A stretch of 64,000 bases of DNA from Rotaria socialis (taxonomy: Eukaryota > Rotifera > Eurotatoria > Philodinida > Philodinidae): positions 1 through 64,000 of the forward strand of contig CAJNYU010001742.1 of assembly GCA_905331475.1 (NCBI GenBank), in the 5' to 3' direction. Below, in pieces: positions 12,218 through 25,900 of the stretch. The number at the start of each line of letters is the position of its first letter. Within the stretch, counting starts at the first letter, position 1. The notes under the pieces are model-generated. The model was given only the letters and a program-made list of their open reading frames with translations. It had not been told where the DNA came from and did not search any database. The position numbers and the translations under genes were made by a program.

Positions 12218-13836
12218 TATTTTGATGTGCCTTTTTTCTTTTGTACCAAACTATTCCTACTTGTTTTTTTTTATATCATCAATAATGGATAGACTTTGAC
12301 AAATAAATTGCATTGGGTTATTCATATAGAAAATACGAATGACTTTTTGTTTTCCACTTGAATCTTTATGATATAAATTTCAGTTTGTTTACTTTATCTT
12401 TTAGTTCGTGTGATTGAAATGTAAGATTAGCCTGTTCTAATATGCTCCTTGTACTGCTTTGTAGTGTTACTCGATAAAACTATCAGTTCTCTTTCAAGTT
12501 GGTTCATATTCAAACGAATTCACCAAGCTTATTGACATGCTTCAAAAGATATTAGAAAACGAAAAAAGATTACGGATGGGGCCGATGAAGAAATATAAGA
12601 TAATGATATCGAAAAATATCGAGTCAATAAGTAAAGAAAAGATATTACATTTTTTGAAGACATGAGCAAAATGTATCTTGAGTGTGAAGGATTGTATGTT
12701 TTATATGACTAAAACATAAAAAACGAATTATTGTATGAAAATGATCATCCTATTTTGTAGAAACTATACTACCAAAATTCGTCTATCAATCTCGAACACA
12801 AATTTATTTATTATCATATAAAAATACTCCTGTAAGTATGACGCTTGAAAATTATACACATAGACGAAAAAGGCACCAATAAATATGTTCTGAGGGCTCT
12901 GCATGAACTGGATGCGTCAAATTTACACGTATTAATTTTGATTTTCATCAGTTTATCACCGAAGAATTTTATTTACGAAAGACAACGCTTTCAGTACTTG
13001 TTCTGAATCAAAAGAGTTAATCGTTTTTCTGTTGCATTTTTTTAGTCGGAAGAAAAAGAACAAGACTCATTTGATGTTGTTCTATTTTCCCTACACAATT
13101 CGTCACTTTAACGGCATGATTCTCGTTCGAAACAACAACATCAAATGTTGCATTCGATAAAGAGTCGAAACATCGCTGGAAATGTCACAATATATTGCAA
13201 CTAATCATTCCCTATGTTAAAAGTAATTAGAAGCCAAGTTGAGAACCATTATCAAATTATTAAGGAAATTTTTACTCCAACAAATATAGAAAAACATTTC
13301 TTTCGATTTCAGTGAGTATTTACATCGACTGACGAATTTCATACAAATCATTTTTTATCTACTGTGGGGGTAAAGTGAATATACTGATAACATATGAAGG
13401 AAAGAATAGCGGTCGAAACTCTTCAAGTGTATTTTTAAGCCTGTATATCGTATCGTAACTCTTGATGAGCACGACCATGTCGCATATATTTTATCTAAAG
13501 ATAAAGGCTTTATTAATATCGTATAGGGTGGACTAAGAACGTACTGTCCATAGGGTAAATATGTTCTCATAGAGTACTGAAAAAATGGACATTGACTCGA
13601 ATAGATTTTTTCTAAGATTAACGAAAATTTATGAAATATTCGCAACTCTAAAAACGACTAAGGCTTTTATAATTACTAATTTATGAGCATTCGAAAACTC
13701 TTCCAGTAATCTTAATAAACAGATAGAGTCATACTATTTCTTTTCTGAATACAAATATAAATTCATTTTAGATCAAGATTTTTTCTGATATTATTGTTAT
13801 ATTTGCCATCATTGAATTAGTTTTTATACAGAGGAA
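12218..13836 (+). other. Array unit 1, 5' part: exon-like relics before NHL gene 1
   Basis: This begins the first of three repeated units. Blocks after splice-acceptor-like sites read as protein but do not form a consistent gene. At 12465-12665 SYSNEFTKLIDMLQKI is followed by a stop. About 12762-12832 reads KFVYQSRTQIYLLSYKN. After about 12952, EEFYLRKTT leads to an early stop, then SEEKEQDSFDVVLFSLHN. I do not recognise the family. Bases from about 12640 to 13535 are nearly identical to 18540-19430 in unit 2, while from about 13600 onward unit 1 matches unit 3 instead. Confidence 0.55.
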
Positions 13837-16800
13837 ATGGCAACAGTGGATGACTCAAGCGTATGCTCAGTCTGTAATAAACTTCCAGGCAAACGCTTCT
13901 GCATGGGATGTAAAAAATACTTTTGTTCGAAAGATTTCAAAGAACATGAAAAACAACTATCGATACAGTTCGATAATGAAATAGTACGATCTCATGATGA
14001 ATTGCTGGATATGATTCAAAAATTAGAAAAACCGGATGATTTATCATCAGATGTTTTTGATCAAATTGATCAATGGAAAAAATTAACAATCAACAAGGTA
14101 AAACAAGCGGCCGAAAGAGCTCGTCATGAACTCATCGAATTGCTCGATAAACGGCGAGCAGCAGTAACAAAACAGTTAGAAGCAATAACAAAAGAAATTC
14201 GTAGTCATCGAGAGGAAGAAAATTTCCTTGAAGATGACATTGCTCGACTTCGAACGAAACTTAATGATATCCAAAAAGTACTTGGACAGTTCACTCGAAA
14301 AGATACAAAGAGAACTATCATAGCTACGAATGATCAAATTGATTGGGACCGAATTATTTACATAGCAAAAGGAGAAGAAATCGGTGAGTATATTTACTTT
14401 AAGACAGAAGAAACGATTACTCTGATCAATCAGTTAAATATGTATCTACTTCATTTATGAATAAAAACAACTTAGTGGATACATGAGTAGCATTTTGAGA
14501 GAAATACTCAAGCAGCTTTCATGATTTGCACAGTACACAGTTAGTTTTCTCCCAAATTAAAAGATGCTTAGCATTTTTAAAACCTTTTTTCGATGTCAAA
14601 CAGCAGCTGTTTTTAGATCTAGCACCACAATACAGCCAAAACGGCTAACGGTCAACCAACATGATTGAAGTAGAAGCTGTTTTGTTTTCAAAACAAACTA
14701 TACCATCTTGTAAAACACAACTTTCTGTATAAGAAACTCTATTTTGATTGGTTCGACAGCATAAGTAAGACTGGAAAATATGACTGAAACTGATTACTGG
14801 TCACCAGGGTCTAGGCTTGATTTGGAAGTGCTTCTCAAAATGTAAATGAGAGACACGGAAAGAAAAGAGTAAACATGAAGTGTCATGTAGCATTTTGTAG
14901 AAAAATGTTCCGACTTTCTTTATGGCTACATCGAATTTTTCCAGATCGATGTTCTGTTTAGAAAAAATGAACTAAAAACCTTCATGTTTTTCATGTCTGT
15001 GCGTTACCAAAAGGGCTCTTAGTTTATCGCATCATGAGATTAAAACAGTTTTCTTAATTTTGATCAATGGCCTACCGTCAACTTTTTACGGGCTATCCGA
15101 TGAGCCAATTGGTTTCTCTTCATCTCTTTTCTTTGACTCTGAAAATTGGGTAACACACAGACATTTTTCCTGTTGTCACTCAACATAATCAATATGCACC
15201 TCGTAAAACTTCATATTCTACTATGAATTACTTTTTTCGAATGAATACATGGGTAATTTGATGTGCTCTACACAATGGTATCCTCAGAATTATCTGGATC
15301 GAAAATCTTCGATTGGTCTTTTTTGAGTCTGATATTCAAATTTCCAACTCAAACGTGAGTTTCAAGCAAAATAAACTTTTGAATCATGATCAGTGTATCC
15401 GATTACCCATGATCAACTATTTTTAATAAATAAATAGTTTGATTGATATAAAATTCGCCCGAAACAGACATTTTTCTAAAAAAATGTGTCTGTGCGTTAC
15501 CAAAATGTCTGTGTGTTACTTCCAATTTTGTCAATAGCTCGCTCATTTTTCAAATTAATTATATTTTCTCTTCACCAAAAGATACTTCTACTTCTGAGCT
15601 ACAAAATGCTCTGTCACAATATTCATTAACACAGCGTAGTTCGCAGCATTTATCACTTCTCTCGCATCTACTGAGAACGAAGGACCTTTTTTGTCTGTGT
15701 GTTACCGACCAGTATTTCACCTATAGAATCTAAACAACCCAACAATTGAGGCTCAAACTTTCAGGTATTATAGAAGTTGTCGACTTACATAAGTGTTTAA
15801 ATTTACAAGCTTTTTCCTTTTACCATTATCGAGATACAATCGTTCGAAGTTGGAAAAACGTCCGTGCGTTACCTGCGTTTCGGCTGAATAGTGACCTGTA
15901 AAATACTCATTTGAAGCTTCGAGACAATTGTACGATGGAACATTCCTCTTCATGACACGCATAAAGTCTAAATCAAAATCTTATGCTCACAGCTAGAAAC
16001 ACACCTGTAAAACGGCATTCGATAGATTCTCATATTTCAGAACTGTATTTGGGTCTCATTTACTTTGAACTTTTTATATATCATCGAAGCTCAAATAATT
16101 TTGTTACCATTTCATTCTATTTAATTGTTTTGAAGAAAATTGAACGGCCTACAGATCTGCTTCTTTCTTTAAAAATTTGATGAAGTCCTGATGCCTATCA
16201 AAACTCTTCTGTCATCACGATTTATATTCGCTTTCAATGATGAAATTACCATTTTTGACACAAGTAAGACTATTAGACTGCTTAACCTTGAGTTTTAATA
16301 ATCGAATCGTCAATAGACGTGACTTCTATTCTTTTAACTTCATTTGCAGAGAATCTAACTTTGAACGAGAATACGAAATGGGTACTGGATGGTGTAACAA
16401 TTGCTGGAGGAAATGGAGTTGGTATCAGAATGAATCAGCTATCCGTTCCATTGGGTCTGTGCATTGATGGGAATCAGACTGTCTACATTGCTGATTACTC
16501 AAATCATCGGATTATGGAATGGAAATATGGTGTGACGGCTGGTCGAGTTGTAGCTGGTGGAAAAGGTGGCGGGAACTGCACTGACCAACTGAGCTATCCG
16601 GTACATGTAATTATTGATCGAGGCAGAAATAACTTGATCATTAGCGATTATATCAATAAAAGAATAGTTCGATGGTCTCGTGAAAATGGTACCGGGGGCG
16701 AAGTAATCATTTCAAATGTTGGTTGTTGGGGATTGGCCCTCGATGACGTTGGATTCATTTATATTGCTGATTACGATAAACATGAAGTGAGACGATATCG

Positions 16801-17266
16801 AATGGGAGAGAATCAAGGAACCATAGTGGCGGGTGGAAATGGAGCAGGTACTGGTCTCAATCAATTGAATCATCCAAGATATGTTTTCGTCGATGAAGAT
16901 CATTCTATTTACGTGTCAGACGAAATCAATCATCGTGTTATGAAATGGATAGAAGGTGCGAAACAAGGTATCATTGTGGCTGGTGGAGAAGGATCAGGGA
17001 ATAGTCTTACACAATTGTCAAATCCTTATGGAGTTTTTGTGGATCACTCAGGTACCGTCTATGTTGCTGATGGCTCGAATCATCGAATCGTTCGTTGGTA
17101 CCGCGGAGCCACTCAAGGAGAGGTGATTGTTGGGGGACATGGACCAGGAAACCAATCAAATCAACTGAATACCCCCTTTGGTTTATCATTCGATCGAGAA
17201 GGAAATATTTATGTGAGTGAGCACAGTAATCATCGAGTGCAAAAATTCGATATTCAAAAACGTTGA
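13837..17266 (+). CDS. B-box/coiled-coil/NHL protein 1 (TRIM-NHL-like without RING)
   Basis: Two exons, 13837-14383 and 16350-17266, join in phase to 487 aa. The N-terminus has a B-box-like zinc site (C10, C13, C22, C25, C30, H37), then a charged coiled coil to about residue 165. Exon 2 is a six-bladed NHL propeller: five blades have the form VAGGxGxGxxxNQL...VDxxxxVYVADxxNHRIVxW, and blade 3 is a shortened one around NVGCWGLALDD. This layout resembles TRIM-NHL proteins such as TRIM2/3 or Brat, but no RING precedes it, so ligase activity is not implied. It more likely binds RNA or protein through the propeller. The 1966-bp intron is far longer than usual here and carries a recurring 14-bp motif. 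ATG 13837 is supported by conservation in three copies. Confidence 0.88.
14384..16349 (+). other. Long intron of NHL gene 1
   Basis: The donor is GTGAGT after ATCG and the acceptor is TTTGCAG. No coding block is recognisable inside. The motif GTCTGTGYGTTACC or a close variant occurs at about 14996, 15486, 15690 and 15859, with an inverted copy at 15149-15168, so the pair around 15149-15500 could be the ends of a decayed element. These copies were not found in the corresponding introns of units 2 and 3. Confidence 0.5.
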
Positions 17267-19736
17267 TGACATTCTAACATTGACTACATTTCAAAGATTT
17301 TTAACATATGAGCAATTTCTTTTGTTTCCGATAGAACCAGCCTGTATTGGCTAACTGATCATCTTGAACAAAATCGTTTTCTTTTGGATCCTACAAAATA
17401 TTTCACTTTTGACCTTAGTCGTAAAACTAGGTGTATGTTACAGCTATCAAATAGGTTGAGTGATAATACATAGTTAACAATCATTCGGAATTGGTCAGTA
17501 AATGGAACAATTTGTGAACATGTTCTTCTAGTAAGAAATCAAAATAGATTCAAATATAGCAGGTCAACATTTCTGATTTCATATCACGATTATGGTTGTC
17601 ATAAACAAGCTGATATCCATTTGTATCAAGATTTTTATGTCAACCATAAATGCAGAGAGTAGATGAATAGTGACAAGTTTTTTTCTAATATAATATTGCT
17701 GCTATGCCTAATGAATTAGTAAAACAACACATTGCTCGATCCAACTATTTATTATGTACTATCGAATATCTTCATTCGTTCATCAGAACTTCATCCATTC
17801 TTCTTTCATTAGATATGTTTTGGATGCTTGAATTTGTAACGAATCTGTTTAAGAACCAGCAAATGGCGATGGATCTTAACAATAGCTTTTAAATAAGAAA
17901 GAGAGATGAAGATCTATTAACACCATGAGTGTAATGTTTCAGTAAATATACTTTCGATATGTTTCTCTTATTATCTCAGAATCATTTTGTTCAAAATCAA
18001 TCGAATCAATACTAACCTAAGACGTCTTCGAGAAAAACTGTTGAATTTATTTAAATCATAAATCTGCAAACAACACGCGAACATATTTTCAGTTATATTC
18101 TCCATGGTTCCCAACTATTCTGTTCTCGCTGAAAGAACTATTCTTACTTGTTCTTTTTCTATCATCAATAATGGATAGATTTAAACAAATAAATCGCATT
18201 GAGTTATTCATGTAGAAAATGCAAATGATTTTTGTTTCCTATTTGAAACTGCGATATAAATTTCAGTTTGGTTATTTTTGTCTTTTCCTTCATGTGATAA
18301 AGATGCAAGACTAGTTTGCTGTATTGTGCTATTTGATTAATCTTTTCACTAATTTTGCAGCGTTACTCGATAAGACTATCGGTTTTCTTTCAAGCTGGTT
18401 CATATCCAAACGAATTCACCAAGCTTATTGACATGCTTCAAAAGATATTAAAAAACGAAAAAAAATGACGGAGAAATGTTAAAGAAGAAATATACATAAC
18501 TAGAATCAAAAATTATCGAGTCAATAAGTAAAGAAAAGATGTTCCATTTTTTGAAGACGTGAGCAAAATGTGCCTTGAGTGTGAAGGATTGTATGTTTTA
18601 TATGGCTAAAACATAAAAAAAAACGAATTATTGTATGAAAATGATCATCCTATTTTGTAGAAACTATACTACCAAAATTCGTCTGTCAATCTCGAACACA
18701 AGTTTATTTATTATCATATAAAAATGCTCCTGTAAGTATGACGCTTGAAAATTATACACATAGACAAAAAAGGCACCAATAAATATGTTCTGAGGGCTCT
18801 GCATAAACTGGATGCGTCAAATTTACACCTATTAATTTTGATTTTCATCAGTTTATCACCGAAGAATTTTATTTACGAAAGACAACGCGTTCAGTACTTG
18901 TTCTGAATCAAAAGAGTTAATCGTTTTTCTGTTGCATTTTTTTAGTCGGAAGAAAAAGAACAAGACTCATTTGATGTTGTTCTATTTTCCCTACACAATT
19001 CGTCACTTTAACGGCATGATTCTCGTTCGAAACAACAACATCAAATGTTGCATTCGATAAAGAGTCGAAACATCGCTGGAAATGTCACAATATATTGCAA
19101 CTAATCATTCCCTATGTTAAAAGTAATTAGAAGCCAAGTTGAGAACCATTATCAAATTATTAAGGAAATTTTTACTCCAACAAATATAGAAAAACATTTC
19201 TTTCGATTTCAGTGAGTATTTACATCGACTGACGAATTTCATACAAATCATTTTTTATCTACTGTGGGGGTAAAGTGAATATACTGATAACATATGAAGG
19301 AAAGAATAGCGGTCGAAACTCTTCAAGTGTATTTTTAAGCCTGTATATCGTATCGTAACTATTGATGAGCACGACCATGTCGCATATATTTTATCTAAAG
19401 ATAAAGGCTTTATTAATATCGTATAGGGTGGACTAAGAAAGTATTACCCATAGGGTAAATATGTTGTCATAGAGTACTGAAAAAATGGACATTGGCTCAA
19501 ATAGGTTTTTTCTAAGGTGAACAAAAGTTTATGAAACATTCGAAACTCTAAAAACAACTAAGACTCTTATAATTACTGATTTATGAACATTCGAAAGCTC
19601 TCCCCATAATCTTAATTAAGAGATAGAGTCATACTATTCCTTCTCTAAAGATACATTTAAATTCATTTTAGATCAACACTATTTCAAATATCATCATCAC
19701 ATTTTACATCATTCAACTAGTATTTATACAAAAGAA
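17267..19736 (+). other. Spacer plus array unit 2, 5' part
   Basis: 17267-18060 is the 3' flank of NHL gene 1, repeated in diverged form after genes 2 and 3. From 18130 the unit 1 upstream sequence recurs. At 18361-18468 SYPNEFTKLIDMLQKI is cut by a TGA, and about 18660-18732 and 18852 onward repeat the later blocks. The copy from about 18540 to 19430 is almost identical to unit 1. The blocks cannot form an intact protein. Confidence 0.5.
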
Positions 19737-22700
19737 ATGGCAAAAGTGGCTGACTCAAGCTTATGTTCAGTTTGCAATAAAATCCCAGGGAGATGCTTCT
19801 GCGTGGGATGTAAAAAATACTTTTGTTCGAAAGACTTCAAAGAACATGAAAAACAGCTATCGATACAGTTCGATAACGAAATAGTAAGATCTCATGATGA
19901 ATTGCTGGATATAATTCAAAGATTAGAAAACCCGGATGATTTATCATATGATCTTTTCGATCAAATCGATCAGTGGAAAAAGATAACAATCAGCAAGGTA
20001 AAAAACGCGGCAGCGAGAGCTCGTCATGACCTAATTGAATTGATCGATAAACGACGAACAGCAGTAACAAAACAGTTAGAAGCAATAACAAAAGAAATTC
20101 GTAGTCATCGAGACGAAGAAAATTTCCTTGAAGATGACATTGCTCGACTTCGAACGAAACTTAATGAAATCCAAAAAGTACTTGAACAGTTCACTCGAAA
20201 AGATACAAAGAGAGCTATCATAGCGACGAATGATCAAATTGATTGGGACCGAATTATTCATATCCAAGGAAAGCATAAAATCGGTGAGTATATTTACCTT
20301 TAGACAGCAGAAAGGATTAATGTGATTAATCAATTAAATATATGTTTGTTTTATTCATCAATATAAATAATTGAGTTCAGAGATGAGTAGCATTGGAAGA
20401 GAAAGAAAAGGAATAAAATATCGATTTTGGTTATCGTTTGAACATTGCAACAGCAACTTTTCTTTTAAAGTAAAAGAGCCGGTGACTTTTTGGAGCTTCC
20501 TTTTCAAATCCAAAAGCGAGTTGCATTTGAATTATGTCCTACAATAACTATTTATAAACGAGTCTTTTGATCCTTCAAAATATTTTTACAATGGAACAGT
20601 TTAGCTCTTCACACTCGCTAGATTTAAACTTAAATCTTATGTTCGTAACAAAAGATAGACTTGAATGGCGATCTACAACATATTGGTATATTACGGAGAT
20701 AGAAAAATTTATCGTCAAATTTGAATATATTAGCCATCTCAGAAACTTGTCGTCAAGTTTGATTAGAAGTTCATTTTATTTGTCATATATTTCTAAATTT
20801 ATTTAAATAGAATTACCTATCTCGTAAACGTATAGGACGTTTTTAATGATTTTAATCGCGAAATCGTCATTTTCGAGAACAAGAAGATGATATTTTGAAT
20901 TGCTTCAGTTTGAATTATAATCAGGAAAACATCGATGATCATACTGATGATTGGTATTGTAAAACTAATTAGAATCGGATTTGTTCGAAGCTATTTACAC
21001 TGGTTGTTGCTGAACAAACCTAGCCTAGTTTGTGAATTGTGGTAGTGTAATGGTAGCATAACGCATGTTTCGTGTAAAATTTGATCACCGACCATTTCTT
21101 GAAGCATTTTCAGATAGTACTGTCGAAACGCTCCAGACACCTATCGAACCTATCAATCATTGGCCTCGTTCCTCAAATCATTTTAAGTTTGCTGAGATTG
21201 AATTATTTTTGAGCTCCTATCACACATCATCGTGACATAATTTCGAACTTATTTAATAATTAAAAATAGCTTTTAGTGCTGCGGATAAGCTCCGCTACTT
21301 TTGAACTGATTTTCAGTGTACACAGGAGGAATTTACAGAATGCGAAACATAATTGGAACTACTACATTAGTAACAACATTTCAATATTACGAAACTCCGA
21401 AAATATATGATCCTTTGTACTTCAGTGTCATTTTTTCAATTCGCCTATGGTATAATAGTTATTCGATAGGGTTCCCTTTTCATAACAGGCTCGATAATAT
21501 ATCATTGATGTTTTCTATTACAGAAGCTATAGACGACAAAATTTGCAATGCGAGTATTTTAAGCAGAATTCAGAATGTATTGAATTCGAACGAGTGGTTT
21601 AGGTCAAAACCAGTAATTTCCTGTCTTTACAACTATTGTCAGGAAATATCAATAGAAAAAAAGTGAAAATTCCCATTGTGGTAGAAATAATTGCGATGAA
21701 TTACGATTATCCTTTACTATTAAAGCTTAGGTGGAACATGAGAAGGTCTTTGGAATATTGATATCAAAAGATAATTTGAGTGTGAATTCGATTATCAGAA
21801 TTTTCATCATGATTAAATAGAAACCGTTCGGCTTATTTCTATTCAAAGTATCGAAACAAAAAGATGATCATCCATGAAGTGTGCGATATTAGGGCTGAGC
21901 AAAAATATTCTTTTACTCACACTTCCCCTATCAAACTTCTCTACTTTGTGAATAGAATTTCACCCCTTGCATTAAGTCAGCGTTGATAAACATACTGTGC
22001 TTTTTTGTAGCCTCATTTGCGGGGAATCTACCTCTGAACACGAATACGAAATGGATACAAAATGGCGTCACAATTGCTGGAGGAAGTGGAGATGGCAGTA
22101 GAATAAATCAGCTCTCATATCCAGTGGGCTTGTGTATTGATGAAGATCAGACTATATACATTGCTGATTACTCGAATCATCGGATTGTGGAATGGGCACG
22201 TGGCGCGACGATGGGTCGAGTTGTGGCTGGTGGCAGTGAATCAGGGAGCAGACGTGGCCAGTTCAGCTACCCGACAGATGTAATTATTGATAAAGAAAGC
22301 AATGGCCTGATCATTAGTGATTATGGCAATCGAAGAGTAGTTCGATGGTCTCGTGAGAATGAAGAAGTAATCATTTCAAATGTTGGATGTTGGGGATTGA
22401 CAGTGGATGATGTTGGACTTATTTATATAGCTGATTGCGATAAACATGAAATTCGACGATATCAAATGGGAGAGAATCAAGGAACCATAGTGGCGGGTGG
22501 AAATGGAGTAGGGAGTGGTCTCAACCAGTTGAATCATCCTACATGCGTGTTTGTCGATCGAGATCATTCCGTTTACGTGTCAGATTCAAATAATCATCGT
22601 ATTATGAAATGGATAGTAGGTGCGAAGCAAGGTATCATTGTGGCTGGTGGACAAGGATCAGGGAATAGTCTTACACAATTGTCAAGTCCTTATGGAGTTT

Positions 22701-22930
22701 TTGTGGATCACTTAAGTACTATCTATGTCGCTGATGGCTCGAATCATCGAATCGTTCGTTGGTGTCACGGAGCCACCCAGGGACATGTGATTGTTGGCGG
22801 ATATGGGCGAGGAAACCAATCAAATCAACTGAATATCCCATTTGGTTTATCATTCGATCAAGAAGGAAATATTTATGTGAGTGAGCACAGTAACCATCGA
22901 GTGCAAAAATTCAATATTCAAAAACGTTGA
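19737..22930 (+). CDS. B-box/coiled-coil/NHL protein 2
   Basis: Exons 19737-20283 and 22011-22930 join to 488 aa with the same plan as NHL protein 1: a B-box-like Cys/His cluster, coiled coil, and six NHL blades. It is the most divergent of the three in exon 1 (SLCSVCNKIPGRCF and other changes), although the zinc ligands are kept. In exon 2 the acceptor used by unit 1 (TTTGCAG) reads TTTGCGG and cannot work. A TTTTGTAG 12 bases upstream restores an acceptor and adds four codons (ASFA) in frame. A three-codon deletion follows before EVIISNVG. Both indels preserve frame, which argues for selection on this copy. The intron is 1727 bp. Confidence 0.86.
20284..22010 (+). other. Long intron of NHL gene 2
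   Basis: No coding block is recognisable. A short tRNA-like string near 21040-21075 lacks a T arm and acceptor stem and was rejected. ORFs at 20567-20806 and 21316-21666 have no recognised domain. A phrase around 21460-21520 (GGGTTCCCTTTTCA, then GATGTTTTCT) recurs in the intron of gene 3 near 28160-28205, showing common descent of the introns. Confidence 0.45.
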
Positions 22931-25900
22931 TGATATTCAAACATTGACTTCACTTCAAAGCTTTTACAAAAGCTTTTTAACATATGTGTAATTTATTTTT
23001 TGTTTCCGATAGAACCAGCCTGTCTGTATTGGCTAACTGATCATCTTGAACAAAATCGTTTTCTTTTGGATCCTTCAAAATATTTCACTTTGAACTTTGT
23101 CGTAAAAGTAGATGTACGTTACAGTTATCAAATAGGTTGAGTAATAATACATAGTTAACCGTCATTCGGTATCGGCCAGTAAATGGAACAATTTGTGTAC
23201 ATGTTCTTCTAGTAAGAAATCAAAACAGATTCAAACATAGTAGGTTAACATTTCTGATTTGATAGCACGATTTATGTTTTTCATAAATAGGTAGAAATTC
23301 ATTTGTATTAAGATATTTATGCCAACCAAAAATGCAGAGAGTAGATAAATAGTGACAAGTTTTTTCTAATATAGCATTGGTGCTATGCCAAGCCAACTCA
23401 ATTAGAAAAACAGTGCACTGCTCGATTTAACTATTGTTTATGTACTATAAAATGTCCTCATTCGTTCAACGAAACTTCATTCATGTTTGTTTCATTGGGT
23501 GTGATGTGAATACTTAACGTTGTAATGAATCTGTTTAAGAACCGGATAACGACGACGGATATTAACAATAGGTTTCTTAATGAAAAAAAGAGAAATCAAC
23601 GACTATTATTGTAATGATTGTAATACTTCGGTAAATATACTTATTATCCGTTTCTCTTATTACGACAGAATCAATTTGCTCAACATCAATCGAATTAATA
23701 CTAAGCTTGCCGTTGAAGTATTTCATTTTAATTGAAAAAAATTATTTTCTAATCAAAAAGAATGAACTTCGAGCTATTCTGAATGAGATCAATCGAGAAA
23801 TGTATTGTCATTTATCAAATTTCTTATGACTACTAATAAACTGTTCTAATCAACAGTAATATCAAAGCTTAAAGGCAGAGAAGTTTTTGTATCGAAATGA
23901 AATCCTTGGGACCAATCGATATTTTAAGAAAATGCCACACTTCGAAATTTTCATTAAAAAATTCATGTTGAAATAGTGCTCCTCCCGAAACCTTCCTTTT
24001 CGTAAATGAGATTAAATTCATTAAATATTGCATTCAACTTTTAATCTCATTTCTGCACCTCAAGCATACGGCGCATCTTTTCATCGTTAATAATATGGCG
24101 GTATAGGTGAATGTGTTGGCCAAGCATTTTCCTTAATCCTCATCCTACCATCTACTAAAATCTACAGTAGTATGCAAGACACAAACCTATTACAAAAATT
24201 AGCTTATGCAGAAAACTTGTGGTTGGGGCTCGTTACTTACGTTAAATCAGAATATTCGCTCTTTATTCGCTTTAGTAAACCTTCCTCCTATTTTTCACTT
24301 GCATTGTGATGTACAAGATACGCTATTTCTCTTGAATAACGAGTCGATCATGAGTAGTGCCAGTATTTCTCGATGCATTTCCATTTCGAAACTGAAAGAA
24401 AATGCGAAATTCTCTTCAAGGCAAATGCTTTAGAAAATCGGAAGTAATCTCACTGGACATTTTAAGCGCTATTGTCAGACGCTCAAATAATCGATCTTTC
24501 ATTATCGACGTTAAAACGAAAATGGTGCTCACACCTCGACGAATCATCTACCATAGTCAAATCAGTCATGAAGATACATCCTGGCTATTCAGGATGATTT
24601 TCATCTAGGATCAAATATTTTAGTTTAAGATGTCTTCGAGAAAAACCGTTGAATTTATTTAAATCATAAGTCTACCAACGACATGCGAACATATTTTTCA
24701 GTTATATTCTCCATGATTCCTAACTATTATGTTTTCGCTGAAACAATTATTCTAACTTGTTTTTTTTATATCATTAATAATGGATAGATTTTAATAAATA
24801 AATTGCACTGGATTATTCATATAGAAAATATGAATGACTTTTTGTTTCGTACTTGAAACTCTGTGATATAAATTTCACTTTGGTTATTTCATCGGGTATA
24901 GGGGTGGCACTTTATCTTTGCTTTGAAAAAGTAAAGTAAAGTGACTTGTATTAAGTTAACTTTGTTGTTCATTTTCTAGACCAGCATCAAGCTCTGATAA
25001 CGCTGCCGTATACGAAAGCGTTCAGCAATGAAAAATATGACATTTTCATCATTACTTTACTTTTTGTTCCACTTTGTTTTGTGAAGAAATGGTTTTGAAA
25101 ATACTTTCGTATGCTGTAGCGTTATTAGTGTATGATACTGGGCTAGAGAATTGACAACAAATTCAACTTTATTTAATTAACTTAACTTAACTTTACTGTA
25201 TCGGATAAAGTAACGTAGCGAACTTTACTTTACCCGGTAAAGTAAAGATAAAGTGCCACCCGTAATCGTGTACTTCACGCAAATAAGATGTAAGGCTAGT
25301 CTGCTGTATTGTGCTGTTTGATTAATATTTTTACTGCTGTTGCAGTGTTACTGGATAAGACTACCGGTTCTCTTTCAAGATGGTTCATATCCAAACGAAT
25401 TCAGCAAGCTTATTGAAATGTTTTCAAAAATATCAAAACCCGAAAAAATATTATCGAGAAATGTTGAAGCAGAAATATACAGGACTATAATGGAAAAATA
25501 TCGAGCCACTCAGAAAACAAAATATGTCTCGAATATGAAAAGTTGAACATTTCATATGGCTAAAACTTAAAAAAACGAATTATTATACGGAAATTATCGT
25601 CGTGTTCTGTAGAAACTCTATTAAAAACATTTGTCGATGAATCTCAAATACAAGTTTATTTAGCATCTCATAAATTAGACGCATCAAAGTTACAAAATAT
25701 CATTTTTGATTTTTGTAGTGTAGTGACATTTTGTGTTTTTCTTTTCTTTGTCTCTGTTGTTTCGTATTGTTGTGTTCGTTCTTGTTAGCACGTTACGCTA
25801 TACAATACGTATATTGTTTTCTCTTTCTTTTGTCGTTCTTTGATATTTTTCGATGTCATTTTTTTTCTATATTGATCACCAAGATCAAAACAACATTATG

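Noticed and set aside
21035..21085. tRNA-like string with GTGGTAGTGTAATGGTAGC
   Set aside because: It recalls a D arm, but no T arm, anticodon stem or acceptor pairing can be built downstream.
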